Shown: one piece after another, positions 10,447 through 21,789 of the stretch
Position numbering within the stretch: the first letter of the stretch is position 1
How the letters are laid out: each line of letters opens with the position of its first letter
Assembly: GCA_009760855.2 (NCBI GenBank)
Contig: WPIO01000023.1
Coordinates: 2,470,001-2,512,500 of the forward strand
Length of the DNA stretch: 42,500 nt
Reading direction: 5' to 3'
Source: Cristatella mucedo
Taxonomy: Eukaryota; Bryozoa; Phylactolaemata; Cristatellidae
Translations under genes and position numbers: made by a program
Notes under the pieces: generated by a model
The model's database searches: none
The model's input: only the letters and a program-made list of their open reading frames with translations
Told to the model about the DNA's origin: nothing

Positions 10447-12409
10447 CCTGCCTCAATATAAATAGTCTGGCTAATTGGATACCATTTTTAATAGAGTTCG
10501 TTTCCATTATCGCTGCGTCCACAGCGATTCCCTTTCTAATTTCTTGGGAGCAGCACATGTTAAATGCTCTTTCACCGCCTGCACATGCATTAAGATGTGT
10601 CGCGAGCTACTGCAAACAGGGCAAAGCATCGACAGATTCAAACGAGCTCGGAGGCAAAATGGTGCGAAGGAGGCTGAAATATTCCGTATTTCGCTATTGC
10701 CACAGTTTTGACTTTCTCTTGCTTCTGTGAGCGCCAAAGACTGACTATGGCAGCAGATCGGTGCATTCCATTCTACGTCCGAGGCCCGCATGACACACCT
10801 TATGGACTCTCGCTTGATGACTTCCTCACGGTTTGCTTTGCCCCAGTGTCAGCATCAAGTAAGCTTGAAATTCTAAGCTTTAGTCTAGGTAGCTGTATGG
10901 ATCCCGCAGTCGCTCCAAACGAAGTCGCTTAGACTAAGATGACGCTCTCAGCTCGTCTGAGCAGTGACGCCGAAGCTGCAGTTGCAGCCCCACAAAGTGC
11001 TCGTGTTTGCAGCCCTGTGCATCCAATCCGTGCACAATGGCTGCGTAGTCCTTAGCATCTGGGTTCCACTTATAGTCTCGAATCCTGGAGCGACTGCATT
11101 CTGGATGGCGAACGAGAGGACGGAGGGTACGTTCACGAGCTCACGGCAGCTTCTTCGAGTCTTCTCTTACACCGGCTTCTGTTATTTAGTCTGGCTCCTG
11201 AGTGATACTTCGCCTTCAGTGCCTCTCAGGGTGGATTTCGCGCCCTCGATTGTGAACCAGACCAACCTATAAATGTAAGTGCACCAGTCGCAGAAAAGTG
11301 ACACCAAAGAACCATAATTTTGATAGTTAAGTGAAGACTAAGCAGTCGTGACAGCAAAGCAATGCGATATGAATAGACACGGAGAACTGTACATAAGCAG
11401 TCGGCTGAAAAGTGCAAAGGCATACCTGTTGGTCACACCCTCGCGGTTACAAAAACACTTCGAGAGATCGGGGACCTGCAATTAGCAGAGCAGAAGAAAG
11501 TGGACAGTAAGGAAAGCAACTTTGCAGCAATGGGCAGGCATTGCATGTGGACGACCGCACTTTCACACCTTCAGCGAATACTTAAAAGGAATACGCCGGC
11601 AATGTTGATGCAATTGAGAAAGATGCACGGGAAAGCCAGCGAAACCAACGGAATAGACTTGGGGCATGACGATAGACAACTGGAAATAGACAATATTGTA
11701 GTAATAAGGGGTACTAGCCTCAGGGTCTGGGCGGGGGGGGAGAGGCACCATAAGGTTCGGGAAGTTAGGTCTGGGTGGGGTCCACGGCGAGGGGGGCTTT
11801 GGCTGACCGAGCTGAGCTCACTGCGCTGGTGCCGGTGGTCCTTCGATAATTCTGGTCCTTCCAAGGTCAGGGACTGAACATCCGCTACCCTACAGAAATT
11901 TGCGTCAGGCGGAGGCCGGCCGAACGCGCCCATCTTTTCGACCCATCAGGCTGGGCGCTCGGCTCAGGTGGTCGCCTGGATGACAACCGAAACTGCACAC
12001 TAGGCTGCACTCTTCGCACTCGCATACATATGTCGCACTAATACGATGAAGTGACGGCTTAAGCTAAAGGCAGAGAAAAATCATAGCAGTGCTGTTTAAC
12101 GTCACTGCGTATTCTTTTATTGTGATAGAGCCATCTGAGAAAATATTCGCGGGCAGTCCACGAGTCACACATTCCCTTAGCATAACTCGTTGTGCGATTT
12201 GGAAATACGAGTCGCAATAATTGGACTCATTGCACAATCTATTCGGAGTAAAAAAAAACTTGTAAAAGGTATATTCTATACTAAATCTTAGACCGCCATG
12301 GGAAACCTTTTATCCGTAAGAACTTCGTCGAGATAATTGTGGACGTGTCGAGCCTCTGGTGCTTCAACGTTGTACTCTACTCTTGGTCGAGAAGTAAAGT
12401 AAAGCTCGG
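10447..12409. other. CpG-rich stretch, no gene recognised
   Basis: Overlapping open frames on both strands around 10500-11300 and 11500-11930 (up to 125 codons) lack recognisable domains and splice context. GC-rich composition explains them. Confidence 0.4.
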
Positions 12410-12576
12410 CTGAATGAACAGCCTCATTTATTAAACGATAAAAGCGCCCTTGCGAAAAAGGAGCCTTCTCAGCAATACTTCTGTTTTTGTGGGCAATAAG
12501 GAATCGCTTGCCGCACGACTCGAACCTCACGACCCTGGCCAAGAAGTTCAAGTTGCTTACCTCCATGTCAAGAACC
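12410..12576 (-). mobile_element. SINE-B, diverged copy
   Basis: 'ggctgaatgaacagcctcat', 'aggagccttctcagcaatac', 'gggcaataaggaatcgc' and 'ctcgaacctcacgacc' follow the SINE-B complement, with many changes. Confidence 0.65.
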
Positions 12577-12944
12577 ATTATTACTATTATTACTCAAGGA
12601 CTTAATCTCGGGACCATGTTGAATAGGGTTGCTGCACTTAGTCTGCATTGCCATTTGAAAAAAAAACAGTGAAGCCTTCTCTGGAAGTGTTTTACAAAAA
12701 GGCGTAGGACCACCGAGTTAGTTTGTCTCGGCTGCTACCTTGACCCATTCTAAAAGGTTGCAAATTTGTCATGACTGGTCAACGTGATCTCTTCAGGGAA
12801 TTTCCGACTAAGCCCACAGGAAACGGGCGACAGGCATCAAAATAACAGAACTTACATAAGAGCTTAAGTACAGGAACGTGAAAAATGGAAAGAGACAATT
12901 GTGAGGACTAAGATGAAAAGAGACAAACCGAAACCTTACAGCTT

Positions 12945-13510
12945 CACGACCGCATCAGCTCCACAGTCAAGCCTGCCTACTTTCAGCTACATAACATTGC
13001 TAAAATTCGGGCTTATTTAGACAGTGATATCGCATCTAAGTTGGTCCATGCATTTGTGACATCCCGTCTTGACTTCTGTACTCACTGCTTGCTGGTCTAC
13101 CGGCTTGTGCAATCAGGCGCTTACAGCAGATGCAAAACTGCAGCTGGGCTTGTTTGTCGTGAGCGTCGCCGTTGCCACATCTTTCCACTTCTCGCCGACC
13201 TGCATTGGTGCCCAGTCAAGCAACGCATCGACTTCAAGGTTGTGTCACTCACTTTTAGGTCCATCCATTCTTTGGCTTCAGTCTACATATCAGATCTACT
13301 CTCCCACCAGGCTAAGCATCGTTCCACCCGCTTTTCCGAATCTAGTCGTTCACCTATACCTCGTACAAACCTCAAATCCTTTGGAGACCATGCCTTTAGT
13401 TCTTATGCTACCAAAGCCTGGAACTCACTCCAAACTTTCGTCACGACATCTCCTGACCTGATCACATTTAAAAAGAAACTGAAAACGCTCCTATTGATCA
13501 CAGCATTTTG
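12945..13510 (+). mobile_element. LINE-A reverse transcriptase C-terminus, 3'-truncated
   Basis: The frame reads RISSTVKPAYFQLHNIAKI..., LVHAFVTSRLDFC, ERRRCHIFPLLADLHW, QRIDFKVVSLTFRS, ...KSFGDHAFSSYATKAWNSL, parallel to the copy at 36121-37501. Two compensating frameshifts lie between about 13090 and 13140. Homology stops at 13510, before the 3' UTR, and unrelated sequence follows. That is unusual for a LINE insertion and points to a deletion or rearrangement. Confidence 0.88.
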
Positions 13511-13786
13511 TAAGGCCGAAGGCTCGATGGAGTAGGCTTGCTGCGTAACCTAGCACCTAATGCTGTTCGGTTGGTGTCTACGCGCATTAAGCTGGCCGCC
13601 ACGAAACGAGCGTTTCTGGCGCTGACCTAGTAACCGTTACTAAAGGGGGTCGTGCGTCCACGGCGTGAATCGGAAAGCGAGACACAAATTGGGGATTTTA
13701 CTGAGCTTTATATGCATGCGCACAAAGTCACTTCGCGTCTAGCTCAGTTTTACCTCCACACGCCTCACACGCTCTCAACAGCACAA

Positions 13787-14115
13787 GCACTATTTCGGAG
13801 GAAATACGTCCCCGCACTTAGGCTGCTTAAGTCTATTGAGGGGAACGACCCAAATAAGACGAGGAGCCCGAACCGGAGCCTAGACCCTGACTGGAGAGCT
13901 AGGGGTCCGCTTCCACCTTACGGAAGGAGTACCTCATGCATTACACCAAACAATCTTTCGGAGGAAACACGTCTACACACTTATGCTACTTACGTCTCTA
14001 GTGGGCACGACCCAAATAGACGGAGCCCGAACCTGAGCCCAGACCCTGACCGGAGAACTTGAGTTCCGCTTCCACCTTATGGCAGGAATACCTCACACGT
14101 TACACCAAGCACTCT
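13787..14115 (+). repeat. Tandem pair of about 165-bp units
   Basis: Two adjacent copies share 'tttcggaggaaa', 'cgacccaaata', 'agcccgaacc', 'agaccctgac', 'tccgcttccacctta' and 'acctca...ttacaccaa', with a second start near 13956. They lie in a GC-rich composite repeat just left of the (CA)n run. Confidence 0.8.
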
Positions 14116-14130
14116 TGGTGAGATCACGTG

Positions 14131-14132
<2 letters not shown>

Positions 14133-14224
<92 letters not shown>
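14133..14224. repeat. (CA)n microsatellite
   Basis: Uninterrupted for about 45 units. It produces spurious His/Thr and Cys/Val frames. Confidence 0.98.
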
Positions 14225-14225
<1 letters not shown>

Positions 14226-14362
14226 CACAAAAATTCGAGCACGGACGCTATACGACTGTATTCAGTGGCGTCCACCGAATCCTCCTGGCGCTGTCCCGTC
14301 ATGTCCCTCGATCACCGGCCAACAGCCCGCCCTCCTTCCTCGCTTTCAGAGAAACGAGTCCG

Positions 14363-14785
14363 GCAACTACCGGTGACGGCATTGAGACGGCGCCGAAGAT
14401 GAAGAAGAGGCCCCTAGCGAGCGTCGCCCTATCATTGTATAACTAGCCGGGACAATGGGGTTGACACTCCAGCCAGTATCAATCACCTCAGCGACCTCCG
14501 CGTCCCATTGCTCACCACTCGAGAACGCGGATGCTCTTCACCCACTTCCTTTGTTCTCACGAAAACCGTCCAGCAAATCTAGAATGGCTGGCGGTGACAA
14601 CGACCTCCGGCAAGCGTTGCCCTATCCTTAAATTGTTAGCCGGAACCGTATGGTTGACAGGCCAGCCAATATCAATCACCTCATTGCCCTACGATGGCTG
14701 CGTCCTCTTGCTCTAGGACAGATATATTTCCTGCTGAGCAATTCTCATGCGTTCTAAAACAGAATCAGGCCGGCGCCGTGCTACA
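14363..14785 (+). repeat. Unknown 423-bp repeat, copy 2
   Basis: Second copy of the unit at 1-423, same strand, about 34 differences. It is preceded by the (CA)n run and tandem units at 13787-14362 and followed by a LINE-A 3' end. It could be the 5' region or LTR-like part of an undescribed transposon, or a local segmental duplication. Confidence 0.85.
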
Positions 14786-14794
14786 ATTTAGTGG

Positions 14795-15030
14795 GTTCCT
14801 GCGTTTTGACCTTTATGTTCTTATGCGTGCTGACGCTGTGCATGCTGCCACTAACCATACTTGCATGTTGACCGTGTGCATGTCACCCCTAACCATGTTA
14901 TTCTAGCTGTTTATTGAGCATGCTACCACTACCATTCGATCGTGCTTCCTTTGCAGCAAATGTAAAGTGCCTAGAAAGAGATTGAGTTATCTGAGGGCGC
15001 TACATAAAATATATTCTTCTTCTTATTAGT
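14795..15030 (+). mobile_element. LINE-A 3' end
   Basis: 'ttatgcgtgctgacgctgtg', 'catgctgccactaaccata', 'agcaaatgtaaagtgccta', 'gaaagagattgagttatctg' and 'agggcgcta', the 3' UTR and tail of LINE-A. The final (ATT)n is degraded to (TTC)n/(TTA)n. Confidence 0.85.
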
Positions 15031-15052
15031 ATAACCAGTAACCATTCCGAAA

Positions 15053-15207
15053 AATAATAAATGTGATTAATTTGTGTAGCGCCGGAAGAGAACTTACTTT
15101 TCTATCCAGGCGCTTTACATACGAGGCACTGCACAAGCCGACGACCTTGGTCATTGTAGGCGAGTGAGTACCTTCCTTACCCGTGGGCCAAACAAGGGCG
15201 GTGATGG
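15053..15207 (-). mobile_element. SINE-A copy
   Basis: 'aatttgtgtagcgccggaag', 'agaacttacttttctatcca' and 'ggcgctttacata' are followed by a head with a TGGCCCACGGGTAAGG A-box-like string on the - strand. Confidence 0.78.
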
Positions 15208-15349
15208 TATACTATCAGGGTATTTTGAAACTATTTACGAACCTCTGGCTGAAAAACTGGGGCTGCACAACTGGTTGCACGCGGTTAGTGGAGTCGCGCA
15301 TGTCTCGATGCGACCCAAACAGCAGTAGACGCCAGATTAGCCTGCTCCC

Positions 15350-16130
15350 CGCCTGAACTCGTCGGCCGATGCTCCTAGTTTAAACTGCACCGCTTGCGTC
15401 CCCCATTTCGAGGAGACAAGAGCAGCATGCATTAAATGACAATGTTGAATGGCTGGGCTTTCGCGTTCGCAGCTGCGATGCTAGCCAGAGCTTCGAGGCA
15501 CCATTTTACAGCGACCGCCAATTTCGCAACTATCCAGCGCCACACCCCCGTGCACCGGTAGTTAGCCTTTACCACGACAACCTCCGACCGGCTGGCGACG
15601 TTCGTCTTTCCTGCGGTCCGAGCTATGGCTGCGTGACTTCCGTAAACAGTGCCTCCCGGTGACTTGGATCTTACTTTCAGCTGAGTACATCGCGTGGAGT
15701 TTGGCAGTCCCGTTGGCATGCCGTGAGCGACTGTCTGGGCACGGAGCACCGAACCGTGGCGCCTGAACAGGCACGTACGTGCACAGCCGCCCCAGCTCTC
15801 GGATGTTAGGTTTTTGCCGAGCTGCACCCTCTCGCCCTCCCCCATGCCAGTGTTGTAGGTGAAATGAGTGAGTGACGAAGCCGCGGACATGTGCTCTCAC
15901 ATTATTTGGAGGACATCTGCTGTTCAAGCTTGCAACTTGTCGCGGCCGCAAGCACGCGATCTCAAACTGTGGGGACGCTCGTGTGACGTGACTGACTCAG
16001 CCGCGTGCACGCACTCTCAAACTGTGGGGACGTGCTATGACGACCGCACGCCCCTGTCTCATTCATCACCCACGAACAGTCGTACAGAAACATCCACCAG
16101 TCTCTCGTGAATGTGGCCGGTCAAGACAGC
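15350..16130. promoter_or_regulatory. CpG-rich candidate promoter region
   Basis: Last very CpG-dense block before the drop near 16.5 kb. It holds a CRE-like TGACGTGA (15984-15991) beside an AP-1/Maf-like TGACTCAGC (15993-16001), and an 18-bp repeat TCTCAAACTGTGGGGACG at 15960-15977 and 16015-16032. It could be a promoter for the gene to the right. No transcription start is demonstrable. Open frames here (15432-15890, -) look like GC-driven noise. Confidence 0.25.
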
Positions 16131-16630
16131 TCATCGCTGTCACCCGTTTAGCCTTGGCTTGAACGTTTAACAGTGCGCCTGTCTAATATCTGACCTATGA
16201 TATAGATGTAGGCACCCAAGGCGGTTAGGACTACAGGGCATGCCGTAATGTGAGCGGCATGCTCTTGGTCGGCCGTATTCAGTGTGAATTCGTGCATGGC
16301 CGTTAAAGTGCCAGGATTCATTAGACCCTTGACGACAGAAAAGTGACCATGCGTATGCCTCCCCATGTAAGCAAAGGGGTTACACAGTTGAGAAAAACTC
16401 ACAAAGGAGGTACCGCACGCAGGACAAGTCAGCATCGCACTTGGGGTGGGGTGCACGATGAGATTACCTCTCAATCATTCCCTGAATAACTTTCTTTAGT
16501 GACAGTACTTGACCAGTAGTAGCAAACAGCAGATGACGCTTGGGAGAAGAAGTGGGGCAGTGCTGCAAGTGTGGTGGATGGAGTTCGATGGCCGGATACT
16601 GCTAGCCACGGCAGCAGTCATTATGGGTGT
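16131..16630. other. No gene established
   Basis: A 108-codon frame (16148-16474, -) has a CPACGTSF motif, but its spacing to His residues does not make a standard zinc finger. No relatives are recognised. Confidence 0.35.
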
Positions 16631-16690
16631 CCTGCTTCTGCAGACATTCGTTGGGGCCTGCTTCTGTAGACATTCGTTGGGGTCTGCTTA
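16631..16690 (+). repeat. 26-bp tandem repeat, about 2.3 units
   Basis: CTGCTTCTGCAGACATTCGT plus 'tgggg' is repeated once with one or two changes and then starts again. Confidence 0.85.
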
Positions 16691-17272
16691 ACAATCCCGA
16701 AGCCGGTGCCCTTGCCAGGGCAAGGGATTTATCGATGATTTTGACATTCGTATCCAGTCAGTGCTGCATGGCTGCTTTAGCTCTGTTGGAGTGCTGCTCT
16801 TGCTGATATCGCTCAACTGGTGCTTGATAGTACAAAGTGGCAGCTATCAGCCTGCTTTCTGCACTCGTGGCTGCAGCATGTTGGAATTTCATATTGCAAG
16901 CAATTAACAGAGGTGCTTTGCGTTAATGCAGTGAAAAGTGAAATGGTGTCAAACTCGACTGGGTACTGGTGGCAGTAACTGCAGCCTTGCTGCGATTATG
17001 AGCCATGTCGGTAGTGGCTCAGTAATGTGATAGTTGAATTATCATGACCTCCGTGGAATATTAGAATGTCATCGTTAAGGTTTCTAGTCATTATTCACTT
17101 ATTATTCACTTATCTCTATGACGCAAATTCAATTTGGCAACTTGCTAGCAGTCGGAGACAGACAAAGGTACAGAGAGACATACTTAGGTAAGAAAAGGAA
17201 GGCTGAGAGGTATAGCACACGAGGGAGAGAGTGAGGGGAGGGAGGGAGGAAAGGAGAAGGAAACAATGTCAT

Positions 17273-17276
<4 letters not shown>

Positions 17277-17362
<86 letters not shown>

Positions 17363-17368
17363 GGCAGA
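17277..17368. repeat. (GA)n followed by (GACA)n
   Basis: About 26 GA units pass directly into about 10 GACA/GACAG units. Flanks 17161-17440 are also purine-rich. Confidence 0.97.
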
Positions 17369-17440
17369 CAGTGAGGAGAAAGAGGGGCAGAGAAAGAGTG
17401 AAATAGAGAAAGGGACAGACAGAAGAGAAATAGAGAATCA

Positions 17441-19949
17441 TGTCAGTCAGTAAAATGATGCATTGATACTTTTACACACTGTTGAATTGCTTCTTCCCTC
17501 TCACTGACAAGCCAGCTGCACAGCAGCTATCCTTTTATATTGCCACTACTTTTGCGATTTGAGTGAGCGCTGTCACAACCCTTAGTCGATGTGTCTCTTT
17601 ATTTTTCATCCTTGTTTGAGACATTGGAAGTCGGTTCCTAGACATGCTGGGGTGAGGAGACCTTTCTAAGTCGACATAGCAGAAGGCAAGCTGTAGGCAA
17701 AGTACATAGAGAGTCCGAGCTCATCAACAAGCACTGAGCAACTGCTTGTCGTCTGCAGAGATGAAGCCCTCAGCAATCTATCGGGATGGCCAATTAGGCA
17801 TCCACACATCAATCCAAACACACGTCGATTCTGCAACCAGACATGTTGGCAGGTTCCTAGCCATGTGTTGAGACACCTGTACTGATTGCTATAGGGCTTC
17901 TCTAGCTTTTTGCAAATGCCAGAGCATCCAGTGTGGCTGATGCTCAGCTACGGACCGACCAGGTTCTGATGCAGATGATCACGTCTCAATCGTTTGCTTG
18001 TCGATGACTATCATATTTGCCTCAGGCACATGCAGACTGGCACTCCTACCGGAGGCTTCCACATCACCAGTATGGCGTAAGACCTTGTGTGGTGTGCAAT
18101 AAACAGGGTGTGCAGGATTTAAACAGCACAGATGACTCAATGAGAAAACTGTTCACATGAACATACCTGCCGTACATGGTGGAGATTCACAGCGGATCGT
18201 GAGCTGAAGGCTGCTGCTGAGCGTATTTACTCTCTTTATTATTTTTAGTGAACCGGATTTTGGAGGACATCAGTGAGCCATCATTCAACTGGGGAGGCAA
18301 GCCTTTGTCCTTTCTGCCCAAAATCGCCTGGCTCTAAGACTTTACCTTAGCAGAGCAATCAGTCATTCAGAAAAAGAGATAATGAAGAAGTGTAGCAGAC
18401 TAAGAACAAGAAGTAACATAACTCCAGCATACTAGATCAGTTCACTCACCGAAGACCACCGGGTAAGGCTTAGTTTAGGCAGGTGCATAGGCTGCTTGTA
18501 TTTTCAAGTATAGTCAAAGTGCCTCAAATAATACCTTAGTCACCTCAAGCAAAGTCTAAATATTGCAGCGAATACTGTCTGGCATACGTCGAACAAAATG
18601 CTGCTGCTGAATCAAGCTGAACCAAGACGTTGCTTGCTTTCAGCATACAGCTAGGCACATCTGGTTGTCTGTCCAAGTTTTCCCTCTGTGTCAGTAGTCA
18701 AGGTGTTTCTTCGGCTACTTCCTTCGGTTCTGTGGCTAGGTCATTTTGAAGTTTGCTGCTTTTGGAGGCTGTTGTATTGATCTGTGAGACTGTGTGTTTG
18801 ACTAGTGTGAGGCAAGGCATTCTGTCCAACACTATTGCATCCCAATGCAGGGCTATGATGCACTATATACAGTTAAATCCTGCTTTCGGTTCAGCCTCAT
18901 TATCACTTAGTGTTCACGTTCTGAAATTTAACCTTACCTTCCTTTGACCCTTATTTGACAGTTAAACTATCAACCGTTAGGTAACAAAGTAGCAGATGGC
19001 CTCACGGTTTTTTAAATGCTCCATTGATTCTAAATGCTCATTATTTTTTAATCGGTCATTGCTTGCACTAGCCTAGCAGACTATGCTAAAAACACTGCAT
19101 ATGTAAAAAAGAGAGTGTCAAATCTTGATCTCGGCATGGGTTCTGTAGGCCTTCGACAAAGGGGCTCCTTGTTTGGGTCGGCCCACCTCAATATGGGCCT
19201 AAGCAGGTCCCACCGTGTACTCGTGGTACAGGTAACAGCAGTAGCTTCTATAAGAATGTAATGGAATGGCAGGTGTGATAAAAAATATTTTTATTGACAT
19301 TCCACCATCTTCTTAACTAACTGCACCAAAGTCAGCATCATACCTATTAGTCCTTAAGTTGACCTAGCCGATCGTTCTCCTAGCTTCTTTGGCTGCATGA
19401 TAGGCAAATTCAGACAGTTCATCTCTAATGTAACATCTGCCCCGGAGTCACCAGCCCGTGCTCCTTGCTCTACCTCAATTATGAGCTTTAAGCCTGCTTC
19501 TGGTGCTCAAAGTTTATTTTCAAGTCTAAGAGGACTCCTAGCTCTGACGACCCCAAACTTAATGTTCTACTTCTGAGATGGCTAGATTGCTCAGTCTTGG
19601 ATATCGTAAGAGTTAGGGTATTCTATGGCTGGGGCTGGTTACATGCAGCCCCCCCCCGTGGCTGTCGAATAGACTGTTCTATGGATAATAGACTGTTCTA
19701 TTTTCTATGTTGCTATGGATATGGACTTTTTATCCTAATCAATGATCGCTCTTCATTGTCGCTATGTTATACTACCGTCTGGATACATGTGTGTATTGCT
19801 ATCCACGATGTAAGGTTCAGGCATCATTGGTATTTGTTGCACATCGGCAAGGACAAGCATCCTAATGAGCGGTGTTTTCGGCCTAGGAACTTAAGGGCAG
19901 AAGCAGCTGCACCACGTTTGTAGCATAAGAAATGCTGACTTAAGTAGTC
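17441..19949. other. No coding gene recognised; CpG-poor, probably transcribed flank or 5' intron
   Basis: Only short frames. Composition matches the introns to the right (about one CpG per 50-60 bp). An upstream non-coding exon of the + strand gene could be here. Confidence 0.35.
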
Positions 19950-21060
19950 TCTCAACTAGTTCTGCTGGAACTCTCAGCAGCTTTTGATACCTTTTATTAC
20001 CAAGTCCTTCATGAGTGCCTGTTATCTAGCCAAGGCGTCACAGGCACTACGCTGAAACGGTTTAGGTCATATCTTAGTGGGTGATTTCAGGCAGTAGGTC
20101 AATGATCATCCTGTGACCCTTTTAAGTATGGTGTGCAGCAGGGATCCATTTTAGGTAAAATTCTAATAACAATGTATACCTCTCTCTTGCAGATGTAATA
20201 GCCAAACACCATCTGAGCTTTTATTTTTGTGCAGATCACACTTACTTGTACTCGTGCTTTGATCCTAGCCAGCCTTTCAGCATTTCAAAGTCTCAGCTCT
20301 CTTGTCGCATGTATTGCTGATATTTGTTCTTAGATGGCAGACAAATTTCCAATATGAATTGCAATGAAACAAACTCAAAAATCAAAACGCTTAATCCTCG
20401 AAATTGGCTTGGCAAGCATATCGCCTGTAGCCTTTGCACGGAATCTGGGTGTCCTCTTCGAAAATACTTTTCACTAGATGACCACATCAGTTCCACAGTC
20501 AAGTCTCCCTACTTTTTCCCAAGACTTAACATTTAAGCATGTAACATCTAAACAATTTGGGCCGGGTTAAATAAGAATTCTTACAACCAAGCTGTTTCAT
20601 TTTGTGACAGATAGATATCCGTCTAAAATTGTGCGAGTTGCTTTTTTCTGGCCTTCCTGTCTCTGCAATGAGATGCTACTGTTGGTGCAAAACTATTTAG
20701 CAGCCCTGCTTGTCTTTCGCAAACGTCACTGTTTCTGCAGTACACCACTTCTCACCGACCTGCATCAGTGACATCATGCAGCAAATCAACTTTAAGATTC
20801 TGTCGCTCACTTTTAGGTCTCTTCATTCTCTTGCTCCAGAATACCTATCAAAATGCTTCCCAATCAAGCTTAGCTTTGTACCACTCACTCCTCTGACTAT
20901 GGTCGTTTGTTTGTGCCACTGAAGAACTTCAAATTCCTCGAAGACTGCGCTTCTTTCCATATTCTGTCTAAACCGGGAACTCTCGACCGACTGATGCCAC
21001 GTCATCATCTGATTTTAATACAGTCAAAGACAAGCTAAAGCCTACCTACTCCTGACAACA
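19950..21060 (+). mobile_element. LINE-A reverse transcriptase relic
   Basis: Translation in changing frames gives LSAAFDTF, GTTLKRFRSYLSG, KYGVQQGSILG, FCADHTYLYSCFDPSQPF, LDDHISSTVKSPYF and KILSLTFRSLHSLAPEYLS: the same order and wording as 36121-37501, with many stops. Old copy. Confidence 0.85.
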
Positions 21061-21177
21061 CTTGCTCCATGAATTCTCCTATCTGTGCTTGTTCCAAGAA
21101 TGTGCATGCTATACGTAATCAATGTGCCTGCTTTCTTTTCAGGGCATGCTTTCCCTTTAGGGTATGAAAATTGCCTA

Positions 21178-21183
21178 GAGAGA

Positions 21184-21247
<64 letters not shown>
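21178..21247. repeat. (GA)n microsatellite
   Basis: About 33 units with one 'gggaga' interruption near the start. Confidence 0.97.
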
Positions 21248-21250
<3 letters not shown>

Positions 21251-21789
21251 GGTTCTCTTGGATTGTTGCACTAAACCCTAAGCATGTTTATATTATATCT
21301 AAATTTTACACACTGCATGTATACTTGCAAAATGGTTAATGGCTGCCCTGGTCTTTCTGTGGGCCTAGTGGCCATAGCAAGTGGCCACAGCAACAGGCAT
21401 TGATGCACCGTTTGCTCGAATTGGAACAGGAATTGTAATTTGACTTGCATCACCAAATTTTATGACTACTATACGATTGTCTCAGACTTGACTCTTCTTT
21501 TTAGTGCTAAAATCAGTAGACAAACTGATAAGATAGAGCAGATTACGGACTCATTTTTCTCCATGCCGTCCCTGCCGAACTGCAGCTGCACACCACGCTG
21601 ATCTTTTTGTCTCCCCCTTTTTTTGCATGCTTGTATTAAACACATCATTAAATTTGTCTCCCAGGTTGAAAAGACCACTAGTTCTCTGGACCCTCTCCCT
21701 ACAGTTTTTTTAATAAGCTGTTGCTGCTCATCGTATTGAATGTTGTATATTATATGTACCTGGTTACTAATGACGCCCCTTCCCTATGA
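21248..21789. other. No gene recognised
   Basis: CpG-poor, short frames only. Confidence 0.4.

Noticed and set aside
11500-11933. Frames of 125 and 120 codons on opposite strands
   Set aside because: Mutually overlapping, no domain and no splice signals in a sensible place.
14079-14402. His/Thr-rich and Cys/Val-rich frames
   Set aside because: Translation of the (CA)n run on both strands.
15432-15951. Two overlapping - strand frames of 152 and 129 codons, considered as an exon
   Set aside because: GC-rich block with several frames open at once; no recognisable domain.
16148-16474. 108-codon - strand frame with CPACGTSF, considered as a zinc finger
   Set aside because: His spacing does not fit C2H2 and neighbouring frames are needed for any similarity; no splice support.
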